DNA of 64,000 bases from Paraspadella gotoi (lineage: Eukaryota; Chaetognatha), in contig CM119263.1 of NCBI GenBank assembly GCA_051294375.1, forward strand, positions 18,872,628 to 18,936,627. Reading direction: 5' to 3'. The notes below the pieces were generated by a model that did no database searches, was not told where the DNA came from, and saw only the letters and a list, made by a program, of their open reading frames with translations. Below, in pieces: positions 45,877-57,643 of the stretch. Position 1 is the stretch's first letter. Each line of letters opens with the position of its first letter. The position numbers were made by a program, and so were the translations under genes.

Positions 45877-46317
45877 ATGCGAGGAAGAGAGAAAGAGATT
45901 CTGTTTTTGTCCAGTATCGCGTCTACCGTACCTTGTAGTTGTACTTCTGAGGAGTTAAACGACTCTCTGCCCGTTGACCGATCGGGGGATAAATCTCGTC
46001 GAGGCTTAAGGGGTGCAGGGGCGGCGGGTACGGCGTACGGACCATCGCCGCCCCCCCTTCGTACGCAGCCCCGTCAGGCGTCGGGTCGACGGCCGCGGCC
46101 GCAGATCGGGTTGCCGCCGGTCAGTCTTTCGGGCCTGGTCGTTGGGTCGAGTATCGAGGGGTGGGAGGAGGACTGGCACGTGATGAAGGGGTATAAAGAG
46201 GAAGAGGAAGAGGAGTGTTGCCCTTCGCATTTTTTCGCGGGTCATCCAGCTGTGAAACAATGCAGATTTTTGGCTTCTGAGAAATTGGGGAAAGAGGAGA
46301 TAGGAACGGGGGCGTAG
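45877..46317 (+). CDS. Candidate unknown protein, 146 aa
   Basis: The ATG at 45877 opens the longest non-repetitive frame outside Musashi. It starts MRGREKEILFLSSIASTVPC, then has a Gly/Ala- and Pro/Arg-rich middle in CpG-rich DNA (46010-46130), a conserved-looking SLSGLVVGSSIEGWEEDW segment, a Glu run, and a Cys/His-containing part (CCPSHFFAGHPAVKQC). The antisense strand is also open (46006-46260) with a signal-peptide-like start, so orientation is uncertain. No family is recognised. It lies just outside the 5.5-kb repeated block. Confidence 0.25.
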   Translation: MRGREKEILFLSSIASTVPCSCTSEELNDSLPVDRSGDKSRRGLRGAGAAGTAYGPSPPPLRTQPRQASGRRPRPQIGLPPVSLSGLVVGSSIEGWEEDWHVMKGYKEEEEEECCPSHFFAGHPAVKQCRFLASEKLGKEEIGTGA

Positions 46318-46699
46318 GGATTTTTACACTGCTTACTACTTACCCCATCGAGGACCGGGCAATCCATGGAAGTTTACATAAACCTCTGGTCCAAGTTAAA
46401 GTAACATTTTCTAAATAAGTGAACGCCGTGAAAAAAATAGTCGTTTTCCCATTTACGATTGTATTTTCTCATTTGAACTTCTTAAGTCATCGGAAACGAT
46501 TTTCGTAGTTGCTTCAGATTATAAAAGCGACGCATGTCAGTGCATGTTCCCCGACAAACTTAATAGGATAACTACAGTTACGCGAGGAGAAGGAATGTCT
46601 TTTTTTTTGTTCCAACGTTTCGCCCTCATAGCATTGAACCCATATTTCGATTGGCCCTCATAAGTAGCCTTCGGGCTTCGACCTTCACATTTCGCAAAA
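46318..46699. other. Spacer without recognised gene
   Basis: Unique AT-leaning DNA before block A. Nothing identifiable. Confidence 0.5.
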
Positions 46700-47122
46700 G
46701 GAAACCGTTATTCCTACGGTTCCCTGCCTCAACGGCCAACGCCGATCTGTTTACCCTTCTCTCGCCTCATCCCTGCCCCTATCCTCCCCCCCCCCTTATT
46801 TTCTCTCCCCATCCTTGCATCTATCCTCCCCCTTTTCTCTCCCTATCCTTACCTCTCTCCTCCCCTCTTCTCCATTAGTCCAACGGTCCTTTTTCCTAGG
46901 GATTCTGATATTTCTTTTAATAAATGCCTGAAGATGACTCGAGGTCGTGGACCCAAGGGTCAAGGGAAGGAGGAAGAACCTCTTGAAAGTCTCAAAGGGA
47001 TCGGGGGCGCTAGAGGGCGAGGTGGATAAGAAAACGACGAGGCTGTTTCGGTCGATCAATCCTGCGCCCAACGGTTTTTATGACGTGGTCAAAAAGTCGA
47101 TCTCTGTTTCGAGTTTTTTTTT

Positions 47123-47130
<8 letters not shown>

Positions 47131-47155
<25 letters not shown>
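47131..47155. repeat. Short (CT)n tract
   Basis: CT run after a T stretch; reduced and irregular in copy C at about 53907-53936. Confidence 0.85.
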
Positions 47156-47159
<4 letters not shown>

Positions 47160-47476
47160 TTTTAGTTGCGCCGAGAGTACCCGGAAGCAACTCTATATGT
47201 CACTTTTCGGTCGGTCTATAGGTAGATCGGTCCGTCGGTCCATCGGTATATCTGTGCGTCGGTCTGTCCCACTTACGTTAAAAATGCATATAATTCGCCT
47301 ATAGGTGGTTGCTCATATGTTAAGACAGGAAAAAACCTCAAATCTAAGGTACTGCTAGCGCTGCCTTCAGGAAATCCTAAACTTTAAGGATTCAAAGACG
47401 AATTTCGATGCAGTGCATGTCATAAATACATGGGCTAAAAAATTTTTTTAGGTATGTCATATCATGGCATGTCATA

Positions 47477-47745
47477 TATGAAATTGGTACAACCAATATA
47501 AAAATTATCCATTCATTTAATAAATAAGCTATCTTGTCCCTGACTTTGGACAGGCTTTGGCGGTTTAAGGCCTCCATCACACTTACAAGATAATAACATA
47601 GCAGGTTTCTGCAAGCTTTCAATCAAGACTCTCACACAGTCTTATTTATTCACTCCCAGTGAACCTGGCTTCCCTATCAATGAAGTGGTATAATATTTCA
47701 AAGAATGTTTCAATTGTATGAAAAGACCACTCCCTTAAGTAGTAT
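47477..47745 (+). mobile_element. About 270-bp insertion present in copy A, absent in copy C
   Basis: Copy C reads straight from ATGTCATATA into ATATAATATC, while copy A carries about 270 bp between the equivalent bases. The insert starts ATGAAATTGGTACAACCAA, ends in CCACTCCCTTAAGTAGTATA and lies in a TATA-rich site (possible TA or ATATA target duplication). Its first ~90 bp recurs at 19503-19590 from the same starting base. It has no coding capacity. It looks like a non-autonomous element (MITE- or SINE-like); clear terminal inverted repeats were not found. Confidence 0.6.
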
Positions 47746-49029
47746 ATATAATATATCCTTTCCCCTCTTGGCTTTTTCCCCACCACCCTCCCCAACCCCT
47801 GCCCCTTCCAATCTCGATTATGCGTAAAAAGTTACTTTTGGCAAGAGAGCGCTCTCTCACTCTCTCGCTCGCTCTTTCTCTTTGGCTAAGAAATTCGTCT
47901 CGCTTTCACGTGGCGCTTGTTAACGACGCCTCGATGTATCCGGAAATGACGATTCGCACTTTTGGCGAGCGGGGGCAAGCGTCTTCGATTTCAGGCAAAC
48001 GAATTCTTTCGCGTCGCCGTCTGTCCGAAAAAATTAGGCTATTAACTTGCGTGTGAGACTGATCTGGACCGCGTGTAAAAAGGCTCGGGCCAACGTGCAT
48101 CTAGTTGTGAATACGGAACAGTGAACACGTGAACAGTTAGTGATGATGAATTTGATTTCTGATTTTTGATTTTTGTGTTAATAATGATTTTTTTTTCATT
48201 TCTTTCTGTTTTACTTTTATATTCACGCTGCGGAAAACTAACAGGTAAGCTTATAATTTTAAATAACCTACAGACGCACGAACAAGTATCTAGTTAGTCT
48301 ATGCTATTTGAAAATCTCATTACAAAAACAGAGGCCTTTTAGTAAACGGGTTTTACTAGATGAGTAGGGAAAAGCCCGGCCGGCCGCTCGTTCGGCGATT
48401 GTTCCTTTTTGAAGCTCGGATGTCCTCTATGTGCTCCTTTCGTTCCCTTGCCCCGAGTTCCAGAAGGAAAACGAGAAACAAGGGAAAACAAACAGTGGAA
48501 CCAGAGGGACTAATTATGAATCGATCGTTGCTCCGCGCTACATTCAGAGAGAGAGTGAGAGAGAGAGAGTGAGTGAGAGAGAGAGAGAGCGAAAACGACT
48601 GAGCCAGAAAGGCAGAGAGCGAGAGACAGTGACAGGATCCCGTTTGTTTTTTCGCCTGATTGAAAATAGCCGATTCTTTTTTTTTTCTTCCGCTCGGGAT
48701 TTCATAATGCATAAATTGTGTCTGGTTCATTGTCCAACGACGCGAGGAAAAAAAGGGAAACTGGCGGGAGACCGGAAACGACGGCGTCGCGGTCGGCGTG
48801 ATAGGCGTCGTCGGCGTTGTCGGGAATTTTCCTTCTCACAGATCTCATTAAAACAGCTGGTGCGAGCGGAGAGTTGATGTTGTTGTTGTGGTTGCTGTTG
48901 TTGTTATTTTGTTTCTCATCACTGATGCTTCGATTACGCAAAGGAATGAAAGATAATTGATCAAATGTTATGTACCAACGTCGTTGGAATATAAAAAAAA
49001 CGCGGGATAATGGGATTACTTTAGAAGAG

Positions 49030-49035
49030 AGACAA

Positions 49036-49066
<31 letters not shown>

Positions 49067-49155
49067 AGAGAGAGAGAGAAGAAGAGGGAGAGAGAGAGAG
49101 AGAAGAGGAGAGAGAGAGACAAAAAGAAAAGAGAGAGCGAGCGAGCGAGCGAGCG

Positions 49156-49196
<41 letters not shown>

Positions 49197-49200
49197 GGGG
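49030..49200. repeat. (GA)n tract with GCGA units
   Basis: GA run interrupted by AAG, GGAG and a GAGCGAGCGAGCGAGC stretch at 49137-49160. The counterpart in copy C is 55575-55740. Confidence 0.9.
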
Positions 49201-49347
49201 TTCCATACAGAGGCCGAGTGAACGTGATCGTGCGACTCGTAAAAATAGTTCGAATACATGTTTGCGGGGTCAACTTGTTGTAATGCTCATTAATTTCAGT
49301 TAAATGATAATTTCCCCTGCTTTTCACTATTGATATTAATATGAGTC

Positions 49348-49395
49348 TATGAAATTGGTATAACTAACCCATTCATTTGATAATTACACTATAAA
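49348..49395 (+). mobile_element. Short fragment resembling the insertion end
   Basis: TATGAAATTGGTATAAC, then CCATTCATTTGATAAT, resembles the first ~45 bp of the 47477 insertion with internal deletions. It is present in both block copies (also at about 55895), so it is older than the duplication. Confidence 0.35.
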
Positions 49396-50621
49396 CGTTT
49401 TGTATCGAAATGTTTCAGGGTATAACGATGATTTTCCCTCTTATCTTCAGCCAGTGTGGGTAGGAAGAGGAGGGGGTCAAGGAGCTGGTGGTAACAAAGA
49501 GCAGAGGAGCTTGAAGAGAATGAATTGAAGTCTCCTGGCGATTTGTATTCGGGAGGAAGAGATGAAGGGATTAACGAGTCGTGAATCATGGGGGCGATCA
49601 TGGGTTAGAGAAGTAATAGGCATTGTATTATTTTACTATATGCTCTATATAATAATAAATGTTGGAATTATTGAAAATTTATTAAACGAACAGGCATAGT
49701 GAATTTTAAACAACATTGCTTTTTTTTTTTTAAATTATCCTTTAAATTGTAAGGAAAAATGCAATATTTACTGGCATAATCATATAGATATTCTTAGGTT
49801 TGATTACGTTACTTTGGTTTCGCGAAAGTTCGGAACTTCAACTTTAAATCGGCTTCCGTTCTTCGGGTTCGTCACAAGAACCTGCTTTTTTCCAATACTC
49901 TCTCTCTCTTTCTCTCTCCTCTTCTCTCTCTCTCTCTCTCTCTCTCTGCTCTCTCTCTCGGTTTTTTTTCCGAGGTTGCGACCAACATCTCCGGGATTTA
50001 TGTCTCATGCCTTCGATTCCCAAAAGGAGACACTCTCTCTCTCTCTCTCTCTCTTCCATCTATTTCTGTCGCAAAAGTGGGCGTGGCCGCAGAGGGCACA
50101 GAAGACGAAAGCGATGATGTTTTAAGTATGACGAGAAGAAAAGGTAAAAGACAAAGGAAGACAAGGAGAACGCCGTCCTGCGTAACTGCATTTAATCTAT
50201 CTTTTTCAAAGGATTTCATTGAAACACGGAAAGTTGGAAAATTTCGAGTTGCACTTTGATAGTATATTGAGCAAAGGAAACACGCAAAGATAATAGAATC
50301 CATTTTAAAGTTACTTTATTTTAAATATTTATAATTTGATTATTCAGAGCAGCTTGAATTTAAATATATGGAGTTTGCGAAATATTTTTAAATAAGTTAA
50401 AATTAAAAGTTTTGAGACTTGAATTTACAGGAAATAAAATTTTCTGTTCTCAGTGAAAGCTTCGTCAAACCTAGTCAAAAAACCACCATTTCGCAATTAA
50501 ATTTTATGATAATTATTAAAAACTATTGAATTGTAACAAGAGTAGTGAAACGAGAAAGAATGAAAGAAAGATCGGGACAAAGGATAAGATGAAAAATGGC
50601 AAAGGGGTACAAAAAAGGAAA

Positions 50622-50850
50622 TTAAGAAAGAAAGAAAGAAAGAAAGAAATAAAAGAAAAAAAAAAAAAAATAAATAAATAAATAAATAAATAAATATAAA
50701 TAAATAGAATTGAAATAACATAAATAAATAAATTAACATAAATAAATAAAATAAATAAATAAATAAAATAAAAAAAAATGAATAAATAAAAAAAAATAAA
50801 CAAATAAATAAAGAAAAAAAGAAAAGAAGAAAGAAAGAAAGAAAGAAAGA
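50622..50850. repeat. (AAAT)n / (AAAG)n array
   Basis: AAAG units, then AAAT units with many phase breaks, then AAAG again. The counterpart in copy C is 57228-57425. Confidence 0.9.
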
Positions 50851-51194
50851 AAGGAGGGAAAATTTGAAGAAAAAAAACGCAATTTATGCGCGTTGCTTAA
50901 ATGAGTAATGACGCTATTACCGGACAGAAGAGAAACGAATATGACGAGTTTGCTTTTTCCTCGTCGCTAATGGCCTCTTATTCCTTTTTGAATACTTGAT
51001 GTCGCAGAGAAAGAGAGGGAGAAATGAGAGAGAGAGAGAGAGAGAGAGAGAAGAGAGAGTAGAGAGTGAGATGATAAACTCTCTACAACCCTGCAGCAGC
51101 GAAGTCACGTTTTAAGTCGAGGCAGGAGCGAAGAGATCGATACCAAACAAAGTTTGAGCAAACATTCGTTATCTTGCCGACGACGTAATTATCG

Positions 51195-51420
51195 GTAATT
51201 ATAATTAATAATTAATTAATTAATTAATTCAAGTTAATTAATTAATTTGATCCGAAATGTTTTCGTCACGAACCACGACAAAAGCAATAAGGACGATGAT
51301 AATAATTCCGATAACGATTGACTTGATTGATTGATTGAATAATTAATTAATAGATAAATAAATTGATTGATTGAATAATTAATTTGATTTATTAATTAAC
51401 TGATTAATTATTTTATTAAT
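51195..51420. repeat. TTAATTAA and ATTGATTG repeats
   Basis: TTAATTAATTAA run (51200-51245), then ATTGATTGATTGAATAATT twice. Very AT-rich; could unwind easily or act as a nuclear-matrix-type region, but there is no direct evidence. Confidence 0.8.
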
Positions 51421-51486
51421 AAATACATCTTACATTTACATTTAATATAAAAAGAAAAAGAAGCATAATCAATTAGTGAAACAGGT

Positions 51487-51790
51487 TTTTTGTCTTTTTC
51501 CATTTAAACTCATTTCCACTCAGAGTCAAACGATTCCATCGAAACTTGATTTCCAGCTTAATCACACACTTTCCTACCCACATAAAAAATATCAAATCAA
51601 TCGCCCCATCCACTCAAGAGTAATTGATGTTCAAATTGTAAAATATATTTTTTTGTTTTTTCCATTAAAACTCATTTCCACTCGCACGATTCCATCGAAA
51701 CTTCATATCCAGCTCAATCACACACTTCCCTACCCACACACAAAATTTCATTCTAATCCAACCATCCAATCACGAGCAATTATATTTTTT
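51487..51790. repeat. 165-bp tandem pair plus GGAC-rich tail
   Basis: TTTTTG(T)CTTTTTCCATT...AAACTCATTTCCACTC begins two successive units about 165 bp apart, each with CATCGAAACTT, CAGCT(T/C)AATCACACACTT and CCTACCCACA. A GGACGGACAGACAAACGGA tract follows to 51838. The whole appears three times (here, 52790-53150, 58065-58435). A 130-codon frame runs through it but is made of the repeat. Confidence 0.85.
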
Positions 51791-52112
51791 TTGCTAAGGT
51801 GGGACAGAGGGACGGACAGACAAACGGATGGACGGACATCACTTTTTTTGCATAATTTTTTTTTCTGACATGATATAAGTGAATGCCCGACAAGATTGAG
51901 GGGGCGGACCGACGGACCGACGAAGTGAATTATAGAGTCGGGATCTGCTGATGAGCAGATGCGACTTATAAAACAGGAATCGATCAGGCAATTCTCGTTA
52001 TTCTTGAAAGTCAGACTCTGAGGTAAATAATGCAAACGCGATAAACGAATTACAGAAAAATAATTTGTGTTCGCGTGAAAAAGAAAAGAAATGCAATTAT
52101 TAAGCAATTTTT

Positions 52113-52274
52113 NNNNNNNNNNNNNNNNNNNNNNNNNNNNNNNNNNNNNNNNNNNNNNNNNNNNNNNNNNNNNNNNNNNNNNNNNNNNNNNNNNNNNNNN
52201 NNNNNNNNNNNNNNNNNNNNNNNNNNNNNNNNNNNNNNNNNNNNNNNNNNNNNNNNNNNNNNNNNNNNNNNNNN
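52113..52274. other. Assembly gap (162 N)
   Basis: Flanked by CAATTTTT and AAAAGCTTAAACCGC. In copy C the same two flanks are only about 37 bp apart (58710-58746), so the estimated gap is too long or the missing allele is longer. Confidence 0.95.
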
Positions 52275-52519
52275 AAAAAAAAAGCTTAAACCGCAGAACC
52301 TCAAAGAATAGAAATTTTGCACAAAGAGAAAAAAAAAGTGAGATAGGAAAGAAAGACGCGAACCCTCCCCCTTTCACTAAAAAGTTTTTAAAAAAAAAAG
52401 AAAGACGCAACTCCCCCCTTCGACACAAAAAAAAAGAAAGGAAAAAAACCCGCCAACCATTGTCGAGACAGAAAAGCAATATAAAGGGAATTGTTTTGCT
52501 CGGCTCGCTAGAGGCATGA

Positions 52520-52529
52520 NNNNNNNNNN
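52520..52529. other. Assembly gap (10 N)
   Basis: Ten N joining the end of copy A to the partial copy B. Confidence 0.95.
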
Positions 52530-53418
52530 ATTAATTAATTTGATCAAAATGTTTGTTTTTAGCTCTTTTCGTCACGAACCACGACAAAAGCAATAAGGAC
52601 GATGATAATAATTCCGATAACGATTGACTTGATTGATTGATTGAATAATTAATTAATAGATAAATAAATTGATTGATTGAATAATTAATTTGATTTATTA
52701 ATTAACTGATTAATTATTTGATTAATAAATACATCTTACATTTACATTTAATATAAAAAGAAAAAGAAGCATAATCAATTAGTGAAACAGGTTTTTTGTC
52801 TTTTTCCATTTAAACTCATTTCCACTCAGAGTCAAACGATTCCATCGAAACTTGATTTCCAGCTTAATCACACACTTTCCTACCCACATACAAAATATAA
52901 AGTCAATCGCCCCATCCACTCAAGAGTAATTGATGTTCAAATAGTAAAATATATTTTTTTGTTTTTTCCATTAAAACTCATTTCCACTCGCACGATTCCA
53001 TCAAAACTTCATATCCAGCTCAATCACACACTTCCCTACCCACACACAAAATTTCATTCTAATCCAACCATCCAATCACGAGCAATTAGATTTTTTTTGC
53101 TAAGGTGGGACAGAGGGACGGACAGACAAACGGATGGACGGACATCACTTTTTTTGCATAATTTTTTTTTCTGACATGATATAAGTGAATGCCCGACAAG
53201 ATTGAGGGGGCGGACCGACGGACCGACGAAGTGAATTATAGAGTCGGGATCTGCTGATGAGCAGATGCGACTAATAAAACAGGAATCGATCAGGCAAATC
53301 TCGTTATTCTTGAAAGTCAGACTCTGAGGTAAATAATGTAAACGCGATAAACGAATTACAGAAAAATAATTTGTGTTGGCGTGAAAAAGAAAAGAAATGC
53401 AATTATTAAGCAATTTTT
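52530..53418 (+). repeat. 5.5-kb block, partial copy B
   Basis: Repeats the distal part of copy A (about 51225-52112) and of copy C (about 57824-58709), ending at the same CAATTTTT as copy A. It is bounded by 10-N and 25-N gaps, the same arrangement as at 37991-38363. Confidence 0.92.
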
Positions 53419-53443
53419 NNNNNNNNNNNNNNNNNNNNNNNNN
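53419..53443. other. Assembly gap (25 N)
   Basis: Exactly 25 N before copy C. Confidence 0.95.
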
Positions 53444-53469
53444 ATGCCCGCTCACAAAGGTAAACACTC

Positions 53470-55622
53470 GCTTAATTTCCTACGTTCGCAGCTGCCTCTA
53501 ACGGCAACGCCGATCTGTTACCCTTCTCTCCCGCCTCATCCCTGTCCCCTATTCCTCTTCCTCCCCCCTTATTTCTCTCCCGTCTTATGCATCTATTCTC
53601 CCCTTTCTCTCCCTATCGCTTGACCTCTCTCCTCCCCTTCTCCATTAGTCCAAGGGTCCTTTTTCCTAGGGATTCTGATATTTCTTTTAATAAATGCCTG
53701 AAGATGACTCGAGTCGTGGACCCAAGGTGTCAAGGGAAGGAGAAGAAGACCTCTTTTGAAAAGTCTCAAAGGGATCGGGGGCGCTAGAGGGGTGAGGTGG
53801 ATAAGAAACGACGAGGCTGTTTCGGTCGATCAATCCTGCGCCCAACGGTTTTTATGACGTGGTCAAAAAGTCGATCTCTGTTTCGAGTTTTTTTTTTTTT
53901 AATCTCTTTCTCTCTTCTCTCTTCTCTCTCTCTCATCTGCTCTTCTCTTTTTAGTTGGGGCCGAGAGTACCGGAAGCAACTCTATAAGTCACTTTTCGGT
54001 CGGTCTATAGGTGTCGGTCCGGTCCGTGGTCCATCGGTATATGTCTGTGCGTCGGTCGTCCCTTACGTTAAAAATGCATAAATTCGCCTATAGTAGTTGG
54101 TTGTTCATTTGTTAAGACGGAAAAAAACCTCAAATCTAAGGTACTGCTAGCGCTGCCTTCAGAGTAAATTCCTTTAAAACAATAAGGGAATCATTAAGAC
54201 GAAATGTTTCGATGCAGTGCATGTCATAAAATTGGCTAAAAATTTTTTTCAGTTTATGTCATGTCATGGAATGTCATATAATATAATATCTCTTTCCCCT
54301 CTTGGGCTTTTTCCCGCAACGCACCCTCCTCCAGACCCTCCCCCTTGCCATATCTCGATTATGCGTAAAAAAGTTACTTTTGGCAAGAGAGCGCTCTCTC
54401 ACTCTCTGTCGCTCGCTCTTTTCTTTGGCTAGAAATTCGTCTCGCTTTCACGTGGCGCTTGATAACGACGCCTCGCTGTATCGGAAAGTGACGATTGCAC
54501 TTTTGCGGGAGCGGGGGCAAGCGTCTTCGATTTCAGGCAACGAATTCTTTCGCGTCGCCGTCTGTCCGAAAAAAATTAGGCTATTAACTTGCGTGTGAGA
54601 CTGATCTGGACCGCGTTTAGTAAAGGCTCGGGCCAACGTGCATCTATTGTTGAATACGGAACAGTGAACACGTGAACAGTTAGTGATGATATTGATTTTG
54701 ATTTTTGATTTTGTTGTGTAATAATGTTTTTTTTTTCATTTCTTTTGTTTTAGCTTTTATATTCACGCTGCGGAAAACTAACAGGTAACGCTTATAATTT
54801 TTAAATAAACCTTCAGACGCACGAACAAGTATCTATAGTTAGTCTCAATACATAAAACAGAGGCCTTTTTAGTAACGGGGTTTTACTAGATGAGTAGGGA
54901 AAAAGCCCGGCCGGCCGCTCGTGTTCGGCGATTGTTCTCTTTTTGAAGCTCGGATGTCCTCTATGTGCTCCTTTCGTTCCCTTGCCCGAGTTCCAGAAGG
55001 AAAACGAGAAACAAGGGAAAAACAATCAGTGAACCAGAGGGATCTAATTATGAGATCGATCGTTGCTCCGCGCTACATTCAGAGAGAGAGTTGAGAGAGA
55101 GAGAGTGAGTGATGAGAGAGAGAGAGCGAAAACGACTGAGCCAGAAAGGCAGAGAGCGAGAGACAGTGACAGGATCCCGTTTGTTTTTTCGCCTGATTGA
55201 AAATAGCCGATTCTTTTTTTTTTCTTGCCGCTCGGGATTCATAATGCTATAAATTGTGTCGGGGTTCATTGTCCAACGACGCGAGGAAAAAAAAGGGAAA
55301 CTGGCGGGAGACCGAAACGACGGCGTCGCGGTGGCGTGATAGGCGTCCGTCGGCGTTTGTCGGGAATTTTTCCTTCTCACGATACTCATTAAAACAGCTG
55401 GTCGAAGCGGAGAGTTGGATGTTGTTGTGTGGTTGCTGTTGTTGTTATTTTGTTTCTCATCACTGATGCTTCGATTACGCAAAGGAATGAAAGATAATTG
55501 ATCAAATGTTTATGTACCAACGTTCGTTGGAATTATAAAAAAAAACGCGGGATAATGGATTACTTTAGAAGAGAGACAAAGAGAGACAAGAAGAGAGAGA
55601 GGAGAGAGAGAGAGAGAGAGGA

Positions 55623-55653
<31 letters not shown>

Positions 55654-56451
55654 AGAGAGAAGAGAGAGAGAGAAGAGAGAGAGAGAGGCAGCGAGCGAGC
55701 GAGCGAGACGAGAGAGGAGAGAGAGGAAGAGAGTAGAGAGGGGTTCCATACAGAGGCGAGTGAACGTGATCGTGCGACTCGGTAAAATAGTTCGAATACA
55801 TGTTTGCGGGGTCCACTTGTCGTAATGCTCGTTAATTTCAGTTAAATGATAATTTCCCCCTGCTTTTTCACTATTGATATTAATTATGAGTCTATGAAAT
55901 TGGTACAACCTAACCCATTCATTTGATAATTACACTATAACGTTTTGTATCGAAATGTTTCAGGGGTAATATTTCCTATGCCAGTGTGGGTAGGAAGAGG
56001 AGGGGGTCAAGGAGCTGGTGGTAAACAAAGAGCAGAGGAGTCTTGAAAGAGAATGAATTGAAGTCTCCTGGCGATTTGTATTCGGGAGGAAGAGATGAAG
56101 GGATTAACGAGTTCGTGAATCATGGGGGCGATCATGGGTTAGAGAAGTAATAGGCATTGTATTATTTTACTATATGCTCTATAATAATAAATGTTGGAAT
56201 TATTGTAAACTTATTAAACGAACAGGCATGTGATTTTAAACAACATTGCTTTTTTTTTTTTTTTAAATTATCCTTTTAAATTGTAAGGAAAAATGCAATA
56301 TTTAACTGGCATAATCATATAATATTCTTAGGTTTGATTACGTTACTTTGGTTTCGCGAAAGTTCGGAACTTCAACTTTAAAATCGGCTTCCGTTCTTTC
56401 GGGTTCGTCACAAGAACCTGCTTTTTTCCAATACTCTCTCTCTCTCTTTCT

Positions 56452-56491
<40 letters not shown>

Positions 56492-56597
56492 TTCTTGCTT
56501 TCGTTTTTTTCCGAGGTTGGCGACCACATATCCGGGGATTTATGTCTCATGCCTTCGATTCCCAAAAGGATGACACTCTTCTCTCTCTTCTCTCTCT

Positions 56598-56645
<48 letters not shown>

Positions 56646-57594
56646 CTCTCTCTTCCATCTATTTCTGTCGCAAAGTGGGCGTGCCGGCAGAGGGCCAGAA
56701 GACGAACGATGATGTTTTAAGTATTGACGAGAAGAAAAGGTAAAAGAACAAAGGAAGACAAGGAGAACGCCGTCCTGCGTAACTGATTTAATCTATCTCT
56801 TTTTCAAAGGATTTCATTGAAACACGGAAAGTTGGAAAATTTTCGAAAGTTGCCACTTTGATAGTATATTGAGCAAAGGAAAAACACGCAACAGATAGAT
56901 AGAATCCTTTTTAAAGTTACTTTATTTTAAATATTTATAATTTGATTATTCAGAGCAGCTTGAATTTAAATATATATGGAGTTTGCGAAATATTTTTTAA
57001 ATAAGTTAAAATTAAAAGTTTTGAGACTGAATTTACAGGAATAAAATTTTCTGTTCTCAGTGAAAGCTTCGTCAAACCTAGTCAAAAAACCACATTTCGC
57101 AATTAAATTTTATGATAATTATTAAAAACTATTGAAATTGTAACAAGAGTAGTGAATTGAAGAAAGAATGAAAAGATCGGGACAAAGGATAAGATGAAAA
57201 ATGGCAAAGGGGTAAAAAAGGAAATTAAGAAAGAAAGAAAGAAAAAAGAATAAAGAAAAAAAAAAAATAAATAAATAAATAATAAATAAATAAATAAATA
57301 AAATAAATAAATAAATAAATAAATAATAAATAAATAAATAAATAAATAAAAAAAATGAATATAAAAAATAAAAAATAAAAAAGAAAAAGAAAGAAAGAAA
57401 GAAAGAAGAAAGAAAGAAAGAAAGGAGGGAAATTTGAAAGAAAAAAACGCAATTTATGCGCGTTGCTTAAATGAGTAATGACGCTATTACCGGACAGAAG
57501 AGAAACGAATATGACGAGTTTGCTTTTTCCTCGTCGCTAATGGCCTCTTTTCTTTTTGAATACTTTGATGTCGGCAGAGAAGAGAGGGAGAAAT

Positions 57595-57643
<49 letters not shown>

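Larger units (their letters stand above)
46700..52519 (+). repeat. 5.5-kb block, copy A
   Basis: Direct repeat of 53470-58998, in the same order: pyrimidine-rich start, a CGGTC-rich stretch (47200-47275), GA/CT tracts (48548-48590, 49030-49200, 49900-49960, 50037-50053), an (AAAT)n array, TTAATTAA repeats, a 165-bp tandem pair and a GGAC-rich tract. It differs from copy C by many small indels, a ~270-bp insertion and a 162-N gap. No intact gene is recognised in either copy. Confidence 0.9.

Noticed and set aside
47820-48056. Plus frame repeated in copy C (54302-54598)
   Set aside because: The two versions differ by frameshifts and share only the block-level similarity; there is no domain and no codon-level conservation.
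52050-52519. Long frames crossing 52113-52274
   Set aside because: They cross 162 N, so their continuity is meaningless.
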